Assembly (NCBI RefSeq): GCF_003933735.1 | Contig: NZ_RSED01000013.1 | Location: 1 to 64,000, forward strand | Reading direction: 5' to 3' | Source of the DNA: Aquabacterium soli | GTDB taxonomy: Bacteria; Pseudomonadota; Gammaproteobacteria; Burkholderiales; Burkholderiaceae_C | Length of the DNA: 64,000 nt | Shown: positions 23,364-31,951 of the stretch, piece by piece | Layout: each line of letters begins with the position of its first letter | Position numbering within the stretch: the stretch's first letter is position 1 | Notes under the pieces: model-generated | The model's input: the letters and a program-made list of their open reading frames with translations, nothing else | Told to the model about the DNA's origin: nothing | Databases searched by the model: none | Program-made: the position numbers and the translations under genes

Positions 23364-23769
23364 TGACGGTGCGGCGTGGCGGCCCCTCCTGATGGAGGGG
23401 CGCCCGCTCATCACGACAACATCACTTCACATCCACCTGGGTCTGTAATGGGGGTGTCGGCCGAGCGCCTTGAGACGGGCGGCCTTCAAGCCTGGCCGGG
23501 GCACGCTGCCCGAAACGACCGGGCGTCAACACCGTGAGACAGCGTTCTGCCATTTCAGCGCAAACCGCGCCGTTTGTCATCCTCCCTGCGGGCGCCAAGG
23601 GCGGGCATATTGCACGAGATGGGAATCATTCCGCAGGAACCTGGCGGGCGCGCGTGTCGGGCATTGGCTACAAACCCGCGGACACCGCCATGGCTCGCAT
23701 GGATGTCGGTGGCGCGGGGCGCGCGCCGGGTGGACAATGGGCCATCAACAGACGCCCCGGAAAGCCCGA
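23364..23769. other. Intergenic region before amn
   Basis: About 400 bp with only overlapping shadow frames. The amn frame stays open through it to 23470, but no start before 23770 has a better context. No clear hairpin terminator or operator was found. Confidence 0.5.
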
Positions 23770-25284
23770 ATGAGTGCAGGTTTCAAGGAGGCGCCCAAGA
23801 GCGCCTCGCAACGTTTCGACAACGCGCAGGCGGCCTACGACCAGGTGCTGGCGCTGTACAACGGGCAGATCGCCTACCTGCGCGAGGCGCTCAAGCGCTT
23901 CGTGGCCGGAGAGCACTTCGACGAGCCCGTGCGCGCCAAGTACCCCTTCGTGCGCATCCACACCGACACGGTGGCGCGCGCGGATTCGCGGCTGTCCTAT
24001 GGCTTCGTGGCCGGCCCGGGCACCTACGAGACCACCCTCACGCGCCCGGACCTGTTCGAGGACTACTACCGCGAACAGTTCAGCCTGCTGCTCAACAACC
24101 ACAACGTCACGCTCGAAGTGGGCCTGAGCAGCGAGCCCATCCCGGTGCACTTCTCGCTGGCCGACAACGACTACATCGAAGGCAGCTTGACGCCCGAGCG
24201 CCGCGTGATGCTCAGCGACCTGTTCGACCTGCCCGATCTGGCCTCGATGGACGATGGCATCGCCAACGGCACGCACAACGTCAAGGCCGGTGCGTCTAAG
24301 CCGCTGGCGCTGTTCACGGCGCCGCGTGTGGACTATTCATTGCACCGGCTGCGCCATTACACCGGCACCTCGCCCGAGCACTTCCAGAACTTCGTGCTGT
24401 TCACGAATTACCAGTTCTACATCGACCAGTTCGTGCAGCTCTCGCACACGCTGATGCAGACGCCGCCGGACCCGGCCAACCCGCGCGACGACGACGACTG
24501 CATCGCCTTCGTCGAGCCGGGCAATGTGCTGACGCGCCGCGTGGGTGTGCCGGCCGAGGCCTTCGATGCGCTGGGGGCCGTGCCGCCGCGCCTGCCGCAG
24601 ATGCCGGCCTACCACCTGGTGCGCCGTGACCGCAGCGGCATCACCATGGTCAACATCGGCGTGGGCCCGTCCAACGCGAAGACCATCACCGACCACATCG
24701 CCGTGCTGCGGCCGCTCGCGTGGATCATGCTGGGCCATTGCGCCGGCCTGCGCACCTCGCAGCAACTGGGCGATTACGTGCTGGCCCACGGCTATGTGCG
24801 TGAAGACCACGTGCTCGACGAAGACCTGCCGCTGTGGGTGCCGATCCCGCCGCTGGCGGAAATCCAGCTGGCGCTGGAAGGCGCGGTGGAGGATGTGACG
24901 CAGCTGCAGGGCTACGAGCTCAAGCGCATCATGCGCACGGGCACGGTGGCGTCGACCGACAACCGCAACTGGGAATTGATGCCGCACCGCGAGCCGGAGC
25001 GGCGTTTCAGCCAGAGCCGGGCGGTGGCGCTGGACATGGAAAGCGCGACCATCGCGGCCAACGGCTTCCGGTTCCGCGTGCCGTACGGCACCTTGCTGTG
25101 CGTGAGCGACAAGCCGCTGCACGGCGAGATCAAGCTGCCGGGCATGGCCAACACCTTCTACCGCGAGCGGGTGGACCAGCACCTGCGCATCGGCCTGAGG
25201 GCCATCGAAAGGCTGCGCCACAACCGCACGGAACAGCTGCACAGCCGCAAGCTGCGCAGCTTTGCCGAGGTGGCGTTTCAGTGA
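23770..25284 (+). CDS. amn: AMP nucleosidase
   Basis: 504 residues from the ATG at 23770 (MSAGFKEAP). The N-terminal Amn-specific domain (about 10-180, with YPFVRIHTDTVARADSRLSYGFVAGPGTYETTLTRP) is followed by a nucleoside-phosphorylase-like domain carrying NIGVGPSNAKTITDHIAVLRP, the MLGHCAGLRTSQQLGDYVLA segment and the catalytic-region ALDMESATIAANG. It hydrolyses AMP to adenine and ribose 5-phosphate. Length fits the family (about 480-500). Single-gene unit; the gene on its right is on the opposite strand. Confidence 0.95.
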   Translation: MSAGFKEAPKSASQRFDNAQAAYDQVLALYNGQIAYLREALKRFVAGEHFDEPVRAKYPFVRIHTDTVARADSRLSYGFVAGPGTYETTLTRPDLFEDYYREQFSLLLNNHNVTLEVGLSSEPIPVHFSLADNDYIEGSLTPERRVMLSDLFDLPDLASMDDGIANGTHNVKAGASKPLALFTAPRVDYSLHRLRHYTGTSPEHFQNFVLFTNYQFYIDQFVQLSHTLMQTPPDPANPRDDDDCIAFVEPGNVLTRRVGVPAEAFDALGAVPPRLPQMPAYHLVRRDRSGITMVNIGVGPSNAKTITDHIAVLRPLAWIMLGHCAGLRTSQQLGDYVLAHGYVREDHVLDEDLPLWVPIPPLAEIQLALEGAVEDVTQLQGYELKRIMRTGTVASTDNRNWELMPHREPERRFSQSRAVALDMESATIAANGFRFRVPYGTLLCVSDKPLHGEIKLPGMANTFYRERVDQHLRIGLRAIERLRHNRTEQLHSRKLRSFAEVAFQ

Positions 25285-25333
25285 GGGGGTGAGCGCGGTG
25301 CCGGCTGGCGCCGCGGCTCAAGCGCCTGGAAGA

Positions 25334-25651
25334 TCAGGCGGCGATGGCAGGCTCGTTGGCGTCGGCGGCCACGGGCAGCACTTCGCGGACGATCTGCTCG
25401 CCAGCCAGGGCTTGGGCCAGGGACAGGTCGTAGGCGGTCTGCAGGTCCATCCAGTACTGGGCGGTGGTGCGGAAGAAGCGGGCCAGGCGCAGGGCCGAGT
25501 CGGGGCTGATGCCGCGACGCTCACGCACGATGTCGTTGACGCGAGGCGCCGGCACATGCAGGCGGATCGCCAGGGCGCTGGCCGACAGGCTGTAGCGCTC
25601 CATGAACTGGGTCCGCAGAATGGCGCCAGGGTGAACAGGTGTCTTGCTCAT
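25334..25651 (-). CDS. higA: HigA-type antitoxin/regulator, orphan
   Basis: 105 residues. Features of the HigA family: HPGAILRTQFMERYSLSASALAIRLHVPAPRVNDIVRERRGISPDSALRLARFF, an XRE-type HTH, followed by WMDLQTAYDL. HigA normally follows a HigB RNase toxin gene in the same operon. Here the 176 bp upstream contain no HigB-like frame and the next gene upstream is divergent. It may be an orphan repressor. A palindromic operator candidate is at 25719. Confidence 0.85.
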   Translation of the reverse strand: MSKTPVHPGAILRTQFMERYSLSASALAIRLHVPAPRVNDIVRERRGISPDSALRLARFFRTTAQYWMDLQTAYDLSLAQALAGEQIVREVLPVAADANEPAIAA

Positions 25652-25718
25652 GGATGAACCGGGGTAAACCGCAAATGATTGGGGATCGTTTGATGCTATA
25701 CCCGTACCGCTTAAAAAA

Positions 25719-25732
25719 CTGTACGAATACAG
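25719..25732. promoter_or_regulatory. Inverted-repeat operator between higA and the Crp gene
   Basis: CTGTA-CGAA-TACAG, a perfect 5+4+5 inverted repeat in an AT-rich stretch, 68 bp upstream of higA and 96 bp upstream of the divergent Crp-like gene. This is the size and position of a HigA autoregulatory operator, and it could also affect the other gene. Inference from pattern only. Confidence 0.5.
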
Positions 25733-25827
25733 ACAATTGTATTAAATATCCCAGGGTTTTCCCATAGCCCGCCCCTTCTTTTTGAGCGGTTGCACGGGCC
25801 GAGTGGCCCCTGCACCATGAAAGGCCC

Positions 25828-26631
25828 ATGAGCCGAGCCCCTGAGTTGTCCCCGCTGCACCTGATCCCCGCCCTGCGCTCGCACGTGTGGTTCGCATCCT
25901 GCAGCCCCGAGTTCCAGGAGGCCCTGGTCGATCGGTCCCGCGTGGTGCACCTGCGCAGCGGTGACCGGCTCTTCGCGAGGGGCGATGACGACGAAGCCCT
26001 GTGCTGCGTGTTGTCCGGGGCGCTCAAGGTCGGGTCCTTCAATCCGGACGACGAATCCCACCTGCTGAGCCTGTATGTCGAGCCCTACCAGTGGTTCGGA
26101 GAGATCTCGCTGATTGACCAGCTGCCGCGCAGTCAGGATGCGGTGGCCGATGGCGCCAGCAGTGTGCTGGTGGCCTCACGCGCATCGCTGGAGCCGTGGT
26201 TGAACAAGCACCCGCAGCATTGGCGCGACGTGGCCCGCCTGGCCTGTCTCAAGCTGCGCCTGCTGGTGGTGATGATGGAAGACAACGCCACGCTGGCGCT
26301 GGAGCAGAAGCTGGCGCGGCGGTTGCTGATGACGTCCACCAACTTCGCGATGAACTACCCCATGTCCTTCAAGCGCCACCTCCGCCTGCCGCAGGAGTAC
26401 CTGGCGCGCATGATGGGCGTGTCGCGCCAGACCATCAATCGCGCCTTGAAGCAGCTGGCAGAGCAGGGCGTGATCGCGGTGCGCTATGCCGACATCGAGC
26501 TGCTGGACATCCCGGCGCTGGTGCAATGCGCCGGGCCGGTGAACTCGGCCTTCATCAACAGCCTGAAGGCGATGGGTGAGAGCGCGGACCGCAGCGTGCG
26601 GCAGGGCCAGGAAGCCGCGCGCGGCTCCTGA
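25828..26631 (+). CDS. Crp/Fnr-family transcriptional regulator
   Basis: 267 residues. Cyclic-nucleotide-binding-like beta barrel at about 20-145 (VVHLRSGDRLFARGDDDEALCCVLSGALKV, YVEPYQWFGEISLIDQLPRSQDAVA), a long helix, then a Crp-type HTH LPQEYLARMMGVSRQTINRALKQLAEQGVI (about 190-219). The Fnr cysteine cluster is absent, and the cAMP-contacting Arg is not evident, so the signal is unknown. It may control the adjacent purT-sensor genes or act at a distance. Confidence 0.88.
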   Translation: MSRAPELSPLHLIPALRSHVWFASCSPEFQEALVDRSRVVHLRSGDRLFARGDDDEALCCVLSGALKVGSFNPDDESHLLSLYVEPYQWFGEISLIDQLPRSQDAVADGASSVLVASRASLEPWLNKHPQHWRDVARLACLKLRLLVVMMEDNATLALEQKLARRLLMTSTNFAMNYPMSFKRHLRLPQEYLARMMGVSRQTINRALKQLAEQGVIAVRYADIELLDIPALVQCAGPVNSAFINSLKAMGESADRSVRQGQEAARGS

Positions 26632-26643
26632 GCGAGGTCACGT

Positions 26644-27903
26644 TCAAGCCTGGCGCGGGCGCACCTTGCCGGCCGCTTCCTTGGCGCGGGCACGTGCCAC
26701 GTCGATGTCGGCATCGACGGCCAGGGCCACGCCCATGCGGCGCCGCGCAAAGCTCTCGGGCTTGCCGAACAGGCGCACATCGGCACCGGGCACACGCAGG
26801 GCGTCGGCCACGCCTTCGAACACGATGCCCGTCGCTTCCACGCCGCCATAGATCACGGCCGAGGCGCCCGGTGAGCGCAGCGAGGTGTCCACCGGCAGGC
26901 CCAGGATGGCGCGGGCGTGCAGCTCGAACTCGCTCTGCACCTGGGTGGACAGCGTGACCAGGCCGGTGTCGTGCGGGCGCGGGCTGACCTCGCTGAACCA
27001 CACCTCATCACCCTTCACGAACAGCTCGACGCCGAACAGACCCTGGCCACCCAGGTCATCGGTCACGGCCTTGGAGATCTCGCGGGCGCGTTGCAGGGCC
27101 TGGGGCGCCATGCGGCAGGGCTGCCAGCTCTCCACATAGTCACCCTGAACCTGCACGTGGCCGATGGGCTCGCAGAAGTGCGTGGTGATCTGCCCGTTGG
27201 CATCCAGCGCACGCACGGTGAGCTGGGTGATCTCGTAGTCGAAATCGATGAAGCCTTCGACGATGACGCGGCCGTGGCTGACACGGCCACCGGCCATGGC
27301 GTAATCCCAGGCCTTGGCCACATCGTCCGGGCCGTTGAGCTTGCTCTGGCCCTTGCCGGATGAGCTCATCACCGGCTTGACGATGCAGGGATAGCCGATG
27401 GCGGGGCGGCCATCCGTGCCGTCGATGGCGCCCTGCAGCTCGGCCAGCGAATCGGCGAACACATAGGGGCTGGTGGGCAGGCCCAGGGTTTCGGCGGCCA
27501 GGCGGCGAATGCCTTCACGGTCCATCGTGAGGCGCGCGGCGCGGGCGGTGGGCACGACGCGCACGCGGCCTTCGGCTTCGAGCGCCTCCAGCTCGGGCGT
27601 GGCGATGGCCTCGATCTCGGGCACTACCAGCAGCGGTTGCTCGGCCTCGATCAGGGCGCGCAACTGGGCCGGATCGCTCATGGTGATGGTGCGCGCGTGG
27701 TGGGCCACGTGCTGGCCGGGGGCGCTGTCGTAGCGGTCGACCGCGATGGTCTCCACACCCAGGCGCTGCAGCGCGATCAGCACTTCCTTGCCCAGCTCGC
27801 CCGAGCCCAGCAGCATCACCTTGGTGGCGCTCGGGCTCAGCGGGGTGCCCAGGGCGGCGGGCTGGAACGGGGCGGTGGGGGCGGGAAGTAGGGTGCGGCT
27901 CAT
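26644..27903 (-). CDS. purT: Formate-dependent GAR transformylase
   Basis: 419 residues, ATG at 27903 overlapping the TGA of the sensor kinase gene (ATGA). ATP-grasp enzyme: [31 protein letters not shown] at the N-terminus, the [15 protein letters not shown] loop, [19 protein letters not shown], and the metal-binding [25 protein letters not shown]. It makes N-formyl-GAR from GAR, formate and ATP in purine synthesis. The unusual point is its coupling to a two-component system rather than to purine genes. Confidence 0.96.
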   Translation of the reverse strand: MSRTLLPAPTAPFQPAALGTPLSPSATKVMLLGSGELGKEVLIALQRLGVETIAVDRYDSAPGQHVAHHARTITMSDPAQLRALIEAEQPLLVVPEIEAIATPELEALEAEGRVRVVPTARAARLTMDREGIRRLAAETLGLPTSPYVFADSLAELQGAIDGTDGRPAIGYPCIVKPVMSSSGKGQSKLNGPDDVAKAWDYAMAGGRVSHGRVIVEGFIDFDYEITQLTVRALDANGQITTHFCEPIGHVQVQGDYVESWQPCRMAPQALQRAREISKAVTDDLGGQGLFGVELFVKGDEVWFSEVSPRPHDTGLVTLSTQVQSEFELHARAILGLPVDTSLRSPGASAVIYGGVEATGIVFEGVADALRVPGADVRLFGKPESFARRRMGVALAVDADIDVARARAKEAAGKVRPRQA

Positions 27904-29195
27904 GGCCCACAGTCTAGCGGCAGCCACAAGGAGAACAGGCTGCCTTGGCCCGGGATACTGTCCACCTGGATCTCGCCCCCCAGCCGCTCGGTCAGGCGCG
28001 CGGCGATGGCCAGGCCCAGGCCGCTGCCGTCCTGGCCGGCGCGGCGGGCGTCGTCCAGTCTCACGAAGGGCTGGAAGATGTGCGCCTGTTGTTCGGCGTT
28101 GATGCCCGGGCCGGTGTCGCGCACGTCGATGCGGGCCCAGCCGGGCCGGGCCGGCTCCTGCTGCAAGGACACGGTGATGCCGCCCGAGGGCGTGTACTTC
28201 AGCGCGTTGAGCAGCAGGTTGTCCAGCACCTGGCGCACGCGGTCGGGGTCGCCCTGGGCGTGGTGCCAGGTGGGCGGGAAATTGCTGTCGTCGGGCATGG
28301 TCGAGGGCGGCGTCGTCCATGCCAGGCCCTGATGCTGAGCCTGGGGTTCATGCTGCGCGCAGCACGCCGCCACCAGCGCCACCAGGTCGTAACGGCGGTG
28401 CTCGATGCTGAAGTCGGGGCTGTCGAGCTGGTTGAAGGCGATCAGGTCACGCAGGTGGCGGTCGAGCTGGCCGGCCACGGCCTCCAGGCGCTGCACGGCG
28501 CGCACCGAGGCGGCGTCCTGCGCCTTGGCCGCCAGCAGATCCACCGAGGTCAGCATGGTCTGCAGCGGTCCTCGGATGTCGTGCGAGAGCATGGCCAGCA
28601 GGCGCTCCTTGCCCTGGTGGTGCTCGCGTTCTTGCTTGGCCAGCTCGCGCCGCAGCCGAACCATGAAGGTCAGCACCAGGATGAAGGTGGGCTGGCCCAG
28701 CAGGATGCCGGCCTTGGCCTGCATCAGCAGCGTGGGCTCGTTCGCTGGTGGAAAGAGCATGCTGGCGCCCAGTTGCAGCACCAGCAGCCCGTACTGCAGC
28801 CAGCACAGCAAGGGCGCGCCGCGATGGAAGCCGGCAAAGGCGGCCAGGTAGAACAGCGGCATGAACTGCGCCGTCGACAGCAGCGAGTAAACATGGTTGG
28901 GGCTGGGCGCGAACAGGTTCAGGAAGACGATGCCCTGCAGGTACAGGGCGCTGGCAGCGAGCACGCACAGCATCGCCGGGGTGGACCAGGCCGGCCGGCG
29001 GTGCATGGCCCAGGTGGCCAGCAGCAGCACGCTGGACACCATCGGCATGCCGATGCGGTCCCAGCGGCCGACCAGCAGGTGGGGCGACTCCAGCAGCCAC
29101 AGGGCCAGCACCACCAGCGCCACCAGGGGCACGGCCTTGAGCAGCATCGGGCGCTGCAGCGGGTCGACCGACGGCAGCCCGCGCCACTCGCTCAT
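27900..29195 (-). CDS. Membrane sensor histidine kinase
   Basis: 431 residues from the ATG at 29195, overlapping the regulator's stop (ATGA). Six predicted membrane helices (about 20-180) with almost no periplasmic loop suggest sensing within the membrane. HisKA with [11 protein letters not shown] (His205), then the HATPase domain: N box [26 protein letters not shown], and [18 protein letters not shown]. There is no receiver domain; the cognate regulator is the upstream BetR-REC protein. The longer open frame above 29195 reads through the regulator gene and is rejected. Confidence 0.9.
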   Translation of the reverse strand: MSEWRGLPSVDPLQRPMLLKAVPLVALVVLALWLLESPHLLVGRWDRIGMPMVSSVLLLATWAMHRRPAWSTPAMLCVLAASALYLQGIVFLNLFAPSPNHVYSLLSTAQFMPLFYLAAFAGFHRGAPLLCWLQYGLLVLQLGASMLFPPANEPTLLMQAKAGILLGQPTFILVLTFMVRLRRELAKQEREHHQGKERLLAMLSHDIRGPLQTMLTSVDLLAAKAQDAASVRAVQRLEAVAGQLDRHLRDLIAFNQLDSPDFSIEHRRYDLVALVAACCAQHEPQAQHQGLAWTTPPSTMPDDSNFPPTWHHAQGDPDRVRQVLDNLLLNALKYTPSGGITVSLQQEPARPGWARIDVRDTGPGINAEQQAHIFQPFVRLDDARRAGQDGSGLGLAIAARLTERLGGEIQVDSIPGQGSLFSLWLPLDCGP

Positions 29196-30106
29196 GCGGT
29201 GGCGCCGTGGTGGCGGTCCAGGCTGTTGAGCAGGGCCGTGGCCAGCACGGCGGGCCGCACCGGCTTTTCGAAGAACATGACCTTGAGCGAGCGCATCAGC
29301 GCAGTCAGCGAATCTTCCGAGGCGGTGCCGTCGCGCAGGCGGCCTGTCAGCAGCACGATGGGGGCCTGCGGGCACTGGCTGCGCAAGTGGCGGATCAGGG
29401 CTTCGCTGCTCTGGCCGGCGGCGAGGATGTAGTCCACCACATAGGCGTCGAACTGCTGAAGATCCGCGGCCAGCAGGGTGTCTGCCGTGGCAAAGGCCTG
29501 GCCCTTGCCCCCCGCGTCGTCGAACCAGTCGCACAGGCTTTCGGCGGCCATCAGGTCGTCATCAACCACGGCCACCCTCAAGGGCGCGCGGGGGGGCGTG
29601 GGTATGAGCAACAGGCGCTGCACCGCATAGCGCGGTGCGTGCGGGTGCAGGCGCCGCAGGGCAGGGGCCGAACCGACAAGCCACCGCTCGCCTTCGCGCA
29701 CGGCCTGCAGCGGGGTGCGGTCCTGCTCGCGCGGGGCCAGCAGGTGGCCGATCTGAACCTGGCAAGGGGAGTGGCCACCTTCGAGGAGCAGCTCGCCGTG
29801 GGCCATGGGGGCACCAGGTCCGGTGCTGGTGGTGTCATGGCGCGCCAGGTCGTCCAGCGACAGGGCGTGGTGCTGGGCCAGGGTCTGCACCTCTTCGAAC
29901 AGCCAGCCGGCCCCCTGCAACTTGCGCCGAGCCTGGCTGACGGAGATGTTGCACAGGCGGGCCACCCAGGCGGCCTGCTGGCGTGGTGCCACGCCCTGGC
30001 CGTTCAGGGCCTGGCGCAGGCGCTGGGCCACCAGGCTGTGCGCACCCTCGTCCGATGGGTCGACGGGGCTGTCGTCGTCCTCATCGGCAGTTGAAAAACT
30101 GGTCAT
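29192..30106 (-). CDS. BetR-domain response regulator
   Basis: 304 residues, ATG at 30106. The N-terminal BetR-type HTH domain (about 25-90: LVAQRLRQALNGQGVAPRQQAAWVARLCNISVSQARRKLQG) is followed by an unassigned middle part (95-170) and a C-terminal receiver domain (about 176-300) with VAVVDDD, the phosphorylation Asp in AYVVDYIL (Asp225) and Lys in VMFFEKPVRP. BetR domains are largely confined to beta-proteobacteria. Having the DNA-binding domain ahead of the receiver is the reverse of common regulators. Operon with the kinase and purT. Confidence 0.87.
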   Translation of the reverse strand: MTSFSTADEDDDSPVDPSDEGAHSLVAQRLRQALNGQGVAPRQQAAWVARLCNISVSQARRKLQGAGWLFEEVQTLAQHHALSLDDLARHDTTSTGPGAPMAHGELLLEGGHSPCQVQIGHLLAPREQDRTPLQAVREGERWLVGSAPALRRLHPHAPRYAVQRLLLIPTPPRAPLRVAVVDDDLMAAESLCDWFDDAGGKGQAFATADTLLAADLQQFDAYVVDYILAAGQSSEALIRHLRSQCPQAPIVLLTGRLRDGTASEDSLTALMRSLKVMFFEKPVRPAVLATALLNSLDRHHGATA

Positions 30107-30195
30107 CGCAGGTCCCTGTTGTCGCGGCCTCTTGGGGCCCCGTGGTTTTTGCGCATACCCCCTTTGGGGTGTGTTTGCGGCTACTTGATGATAAG

Positions 30196-30211
30196 CGCGC
30201 ATATATGCGCG
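30196..30211. promoter_or_regulatory. 16-bp palindrome upstream of the BetR regulator
   Basis: CGCGCATATATGCGCG, perfect over 16 bp, 90 bp upstream of the regulator's ATG. It is a plausible dimer-binding operator for the BetR protein, or lies in the promoter of the plus-strand RNA beginning nearby. Confidence 0.45.
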
Positions 30212-30231
30212 TTGTGATCGGGTGGAGTCCT

Positions 30232-30399
30232 AAAATGGGGGAACCAAAGGGGCTTGTCACGCAGAACGGACAAAAAGGCCTTGCTCAGGGGGAGCAAAAA
30301 TGACGGTTTCAGGGCACGGCCCGAACCGCGAGTGGTGAGGGAGACACTCTCGGGTGTCATGTGGCCGCCCTGGTCCTTCAACGGACCGGGCGGCTTTTT
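30232..30399 (+). ncRNA. Candidate free-standing structured sRNA
   Basis: Four successive hairpins on the plus strand: TTGCTC/GAGCAA (30281-30297), CGGTT/AACCG with inner GGGC-ACG-GCCC (30304-30328), GACAC/GTGTC (30343-30358), and a terminator GCCGCCC-GGTCC/GGACC-GGGCGGC followed by TTTTT (30364-30399). No plus-strand gene lies upstream or downstream, so the terminator must end a short RNA. The 5' end is unknown (start shown is arbitrary). It is not a recognised Rfam family by eye. Confidence 0.4.
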
Positions 30400-30410
30400 C
30401 TTTGGATGTT

Positions 30411-31946
30411 TCAGCGCGCCGCGGTGGCGGCGCCCTCGGGCTCCCAGCCGCCGCCCAGCGCCAGGAACAGGTTCACCTGGTCGTCGGCCAGTTGGGCCTG
30501 CGAGCCGGCCAGGGCCGCTTCGCTGGTGGCCAGCGAGCGCTCGGCGTCCAGGGCTTCCAGGTAGCCGGTCTTGCCGCCCTGGTAGAGGCGGCGTGCCTGC
30601 TGGGCCACGGTGGCGGCGGCATCGCGTGCGGCCTGCAGCGAGGCGCGCCGGTCCAGCTCATGCGCATAGGCGTCCAGTGCCGTCTCGGTTTCGCGCAAGG
30701 CCGTGAGCACGGTGCCGTCGAAGCGCGCCAGTGCACCACGGGTGCTGGCCTCGGCCTGGTCGATGCGTGCCTGAGCCGCACTGGTGTTGGGGATGCTCCA
30801 CGAGATCAGCGGCCCCAGGCTCCAGCTGAAGGTGTCGCGCCGGCCAAAATCGGCGGCGGGGCCGGCCGAGGCGGCCGACAGGCCCAGCGTGATTTTGGGA
30901 TACAGATCGCCCACGGCCACGCCGATGCGGGCGGTTGCAGCGGCCAGTTCGCGCTCGGCCTGGCGCACGTCCGGGCGGCGCTTGAGCAGCGCGGCGCCGT
31001 CGCCCACTGGTAGCACGCTGGTCATGCGGGGCGGGGTGGTGCAGGCGGCCACATCGGCCGGGAAATCGCGCGGGGGCACGCCCATCAGCGTGGCCAGCTG
31101 GAACAGCTCGCTCTGGCGCTGGGCCTGCAGTGAGGGCAGCGTGGCCCGCAACTGGTCGAGCTGTCCTTGGGCACGGGCCGTGTCGATGATGCCGACGCGG
31201 CCGGCGCGCTGCAGCCGCTCGGACACCTGCAAGGCCTCCTGCTGCAGGCGCACCGAGGTGTTGGCGGTCTGCAGGCGCAGGCCACTGGCGCACACGCCGG
31301 CATAGGCCCGCGCAGTGCTGGCCGCCACGTGCACGCGTGCGAGGTCCAGCGCGGCCTGGGCCGCCTCGGTGCTGGCCTGGGCGGCCTCGATGGCACGGCG
31401 GATCTGGCCGGTGGCATCTACCTGGTAGGAGAGCGACGCCCCCGCGCTGTAGCTGAAGCGGGTCGTCGGCACGGTGCCGGGTTTCAGCACCGACAAGCCC
31501 GACACATGGCCGTAGCTGGGGCCGCCGTTGACGCTGAGATGCGGGCGGCGGTTGTCGTCCACTTCTGCTTGCTGGGCCTGTACACGTTCGAGGTTCGCGA
31601 CAGCCTGGCGCAGATCGGTGTTGTGGGCCAGGGCCTGGTCGATCAGGCGGTCGAGTTGCGGATCCTGGTACAGGCGCCACCAGTGGGCAGGCAGCGGCTG
31701 GCTGGAGAACAGTGCCTGGGGTCTGGCACCCGGGGCAGTGCTGGCCGTGGCTTGTTCAGCGGCCGACAGGAAGGGCGCCGAGGCGGCCGGGCTGTTGAGC
31801 ACCGCAGTCGATGGCGTTTGGTAGTTCGGGCCGACCGGTGTGGTGCCGCAACCCGCCAGTGTAGCCAGCAAGGTGGCTGCCAGCAACGCGGCGGGTGCGG
31901 CGCTGGCCAGGCTTGATCGCGTGTGGATGGTCGTGTGGCGGGTCAT
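30411..31946 (-). CDS. Outer-membrane efflux lipoprotein (NodT/OMF family)
   Basis: 511 residues from the ATG at 31946 (AAGGGG 8 bases upstream); a GTG three codons earlier would overlap the upstream stop. Lipobox LAGC in LLATLAGCGTT. Two OEP repeats typical of TolC-like channels: LPAHWWRLYQDPQLDRLIDQALAHNTDLRQA near the N-terminus, and the second half beginning near RPDVRQAERELAAATARIGVAVGDLYPKI. It forms the outer-membrane conduit for the HlyD/FUSC pump encoded upstream. Confidence 0.94.
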   Translation of the reverse strand: MTRHTTIHTRSSLASAAPAALLAATLLATLAGCGTTPVGPNYQTPSTAVLNSPAASAPFLSAAEQATASTAPGARPQALFSSQPLPAHWWRLYQDPQLDRLIDQALAHNTDLRQAVANLERVQAQQAEVDDNRRPHLSVNGGPSYGHVSGLSVLKPGTVPTTRFSYSAGASLSYQVDATGQIRRAIEAAQASTEAAQAALDLARVHVAASTARAYAGVCASGLRLQTANTSVRLQQEALQVSERLQRAGRVGIIDTARAQGQLDQLRATLPSLQAQRQSELFQLATLMGVPPRDFPADVAACTTPPRMTSVLPVGDGAALLKRRPDVRQAERELAAATARIGVAVGDLYPKITLGLSAASAGPAADFGRRDTFSWSLGPLISWSIPNTSAAQARIDQAEASTRGALARFDGTVLTALRETETALDAYAHELDRRASLQAARDAAATVAQQARRLYQGGKTGYLEALDAERSLATSEAALAGSQAQLADDQVNLFLALGGGWEPEGAATAAR

Positions 31947-31951
31947 GGCGC

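Noticed and set aside
25521-26042. Frame upstream of higA considered as the missing HigB toxin
   Set aside because: No HigB motifs, and it overlaps the Crp-like gene on the other strand; the part near higA is non-coding DNA with an operator.
27904-28320. Longer purT frame starting at 28320
   Set aside because: The extra N-terminus is the out-of-frame reading of the kinase gene; the PurT domain and ATGA coupling place the start at 27903.
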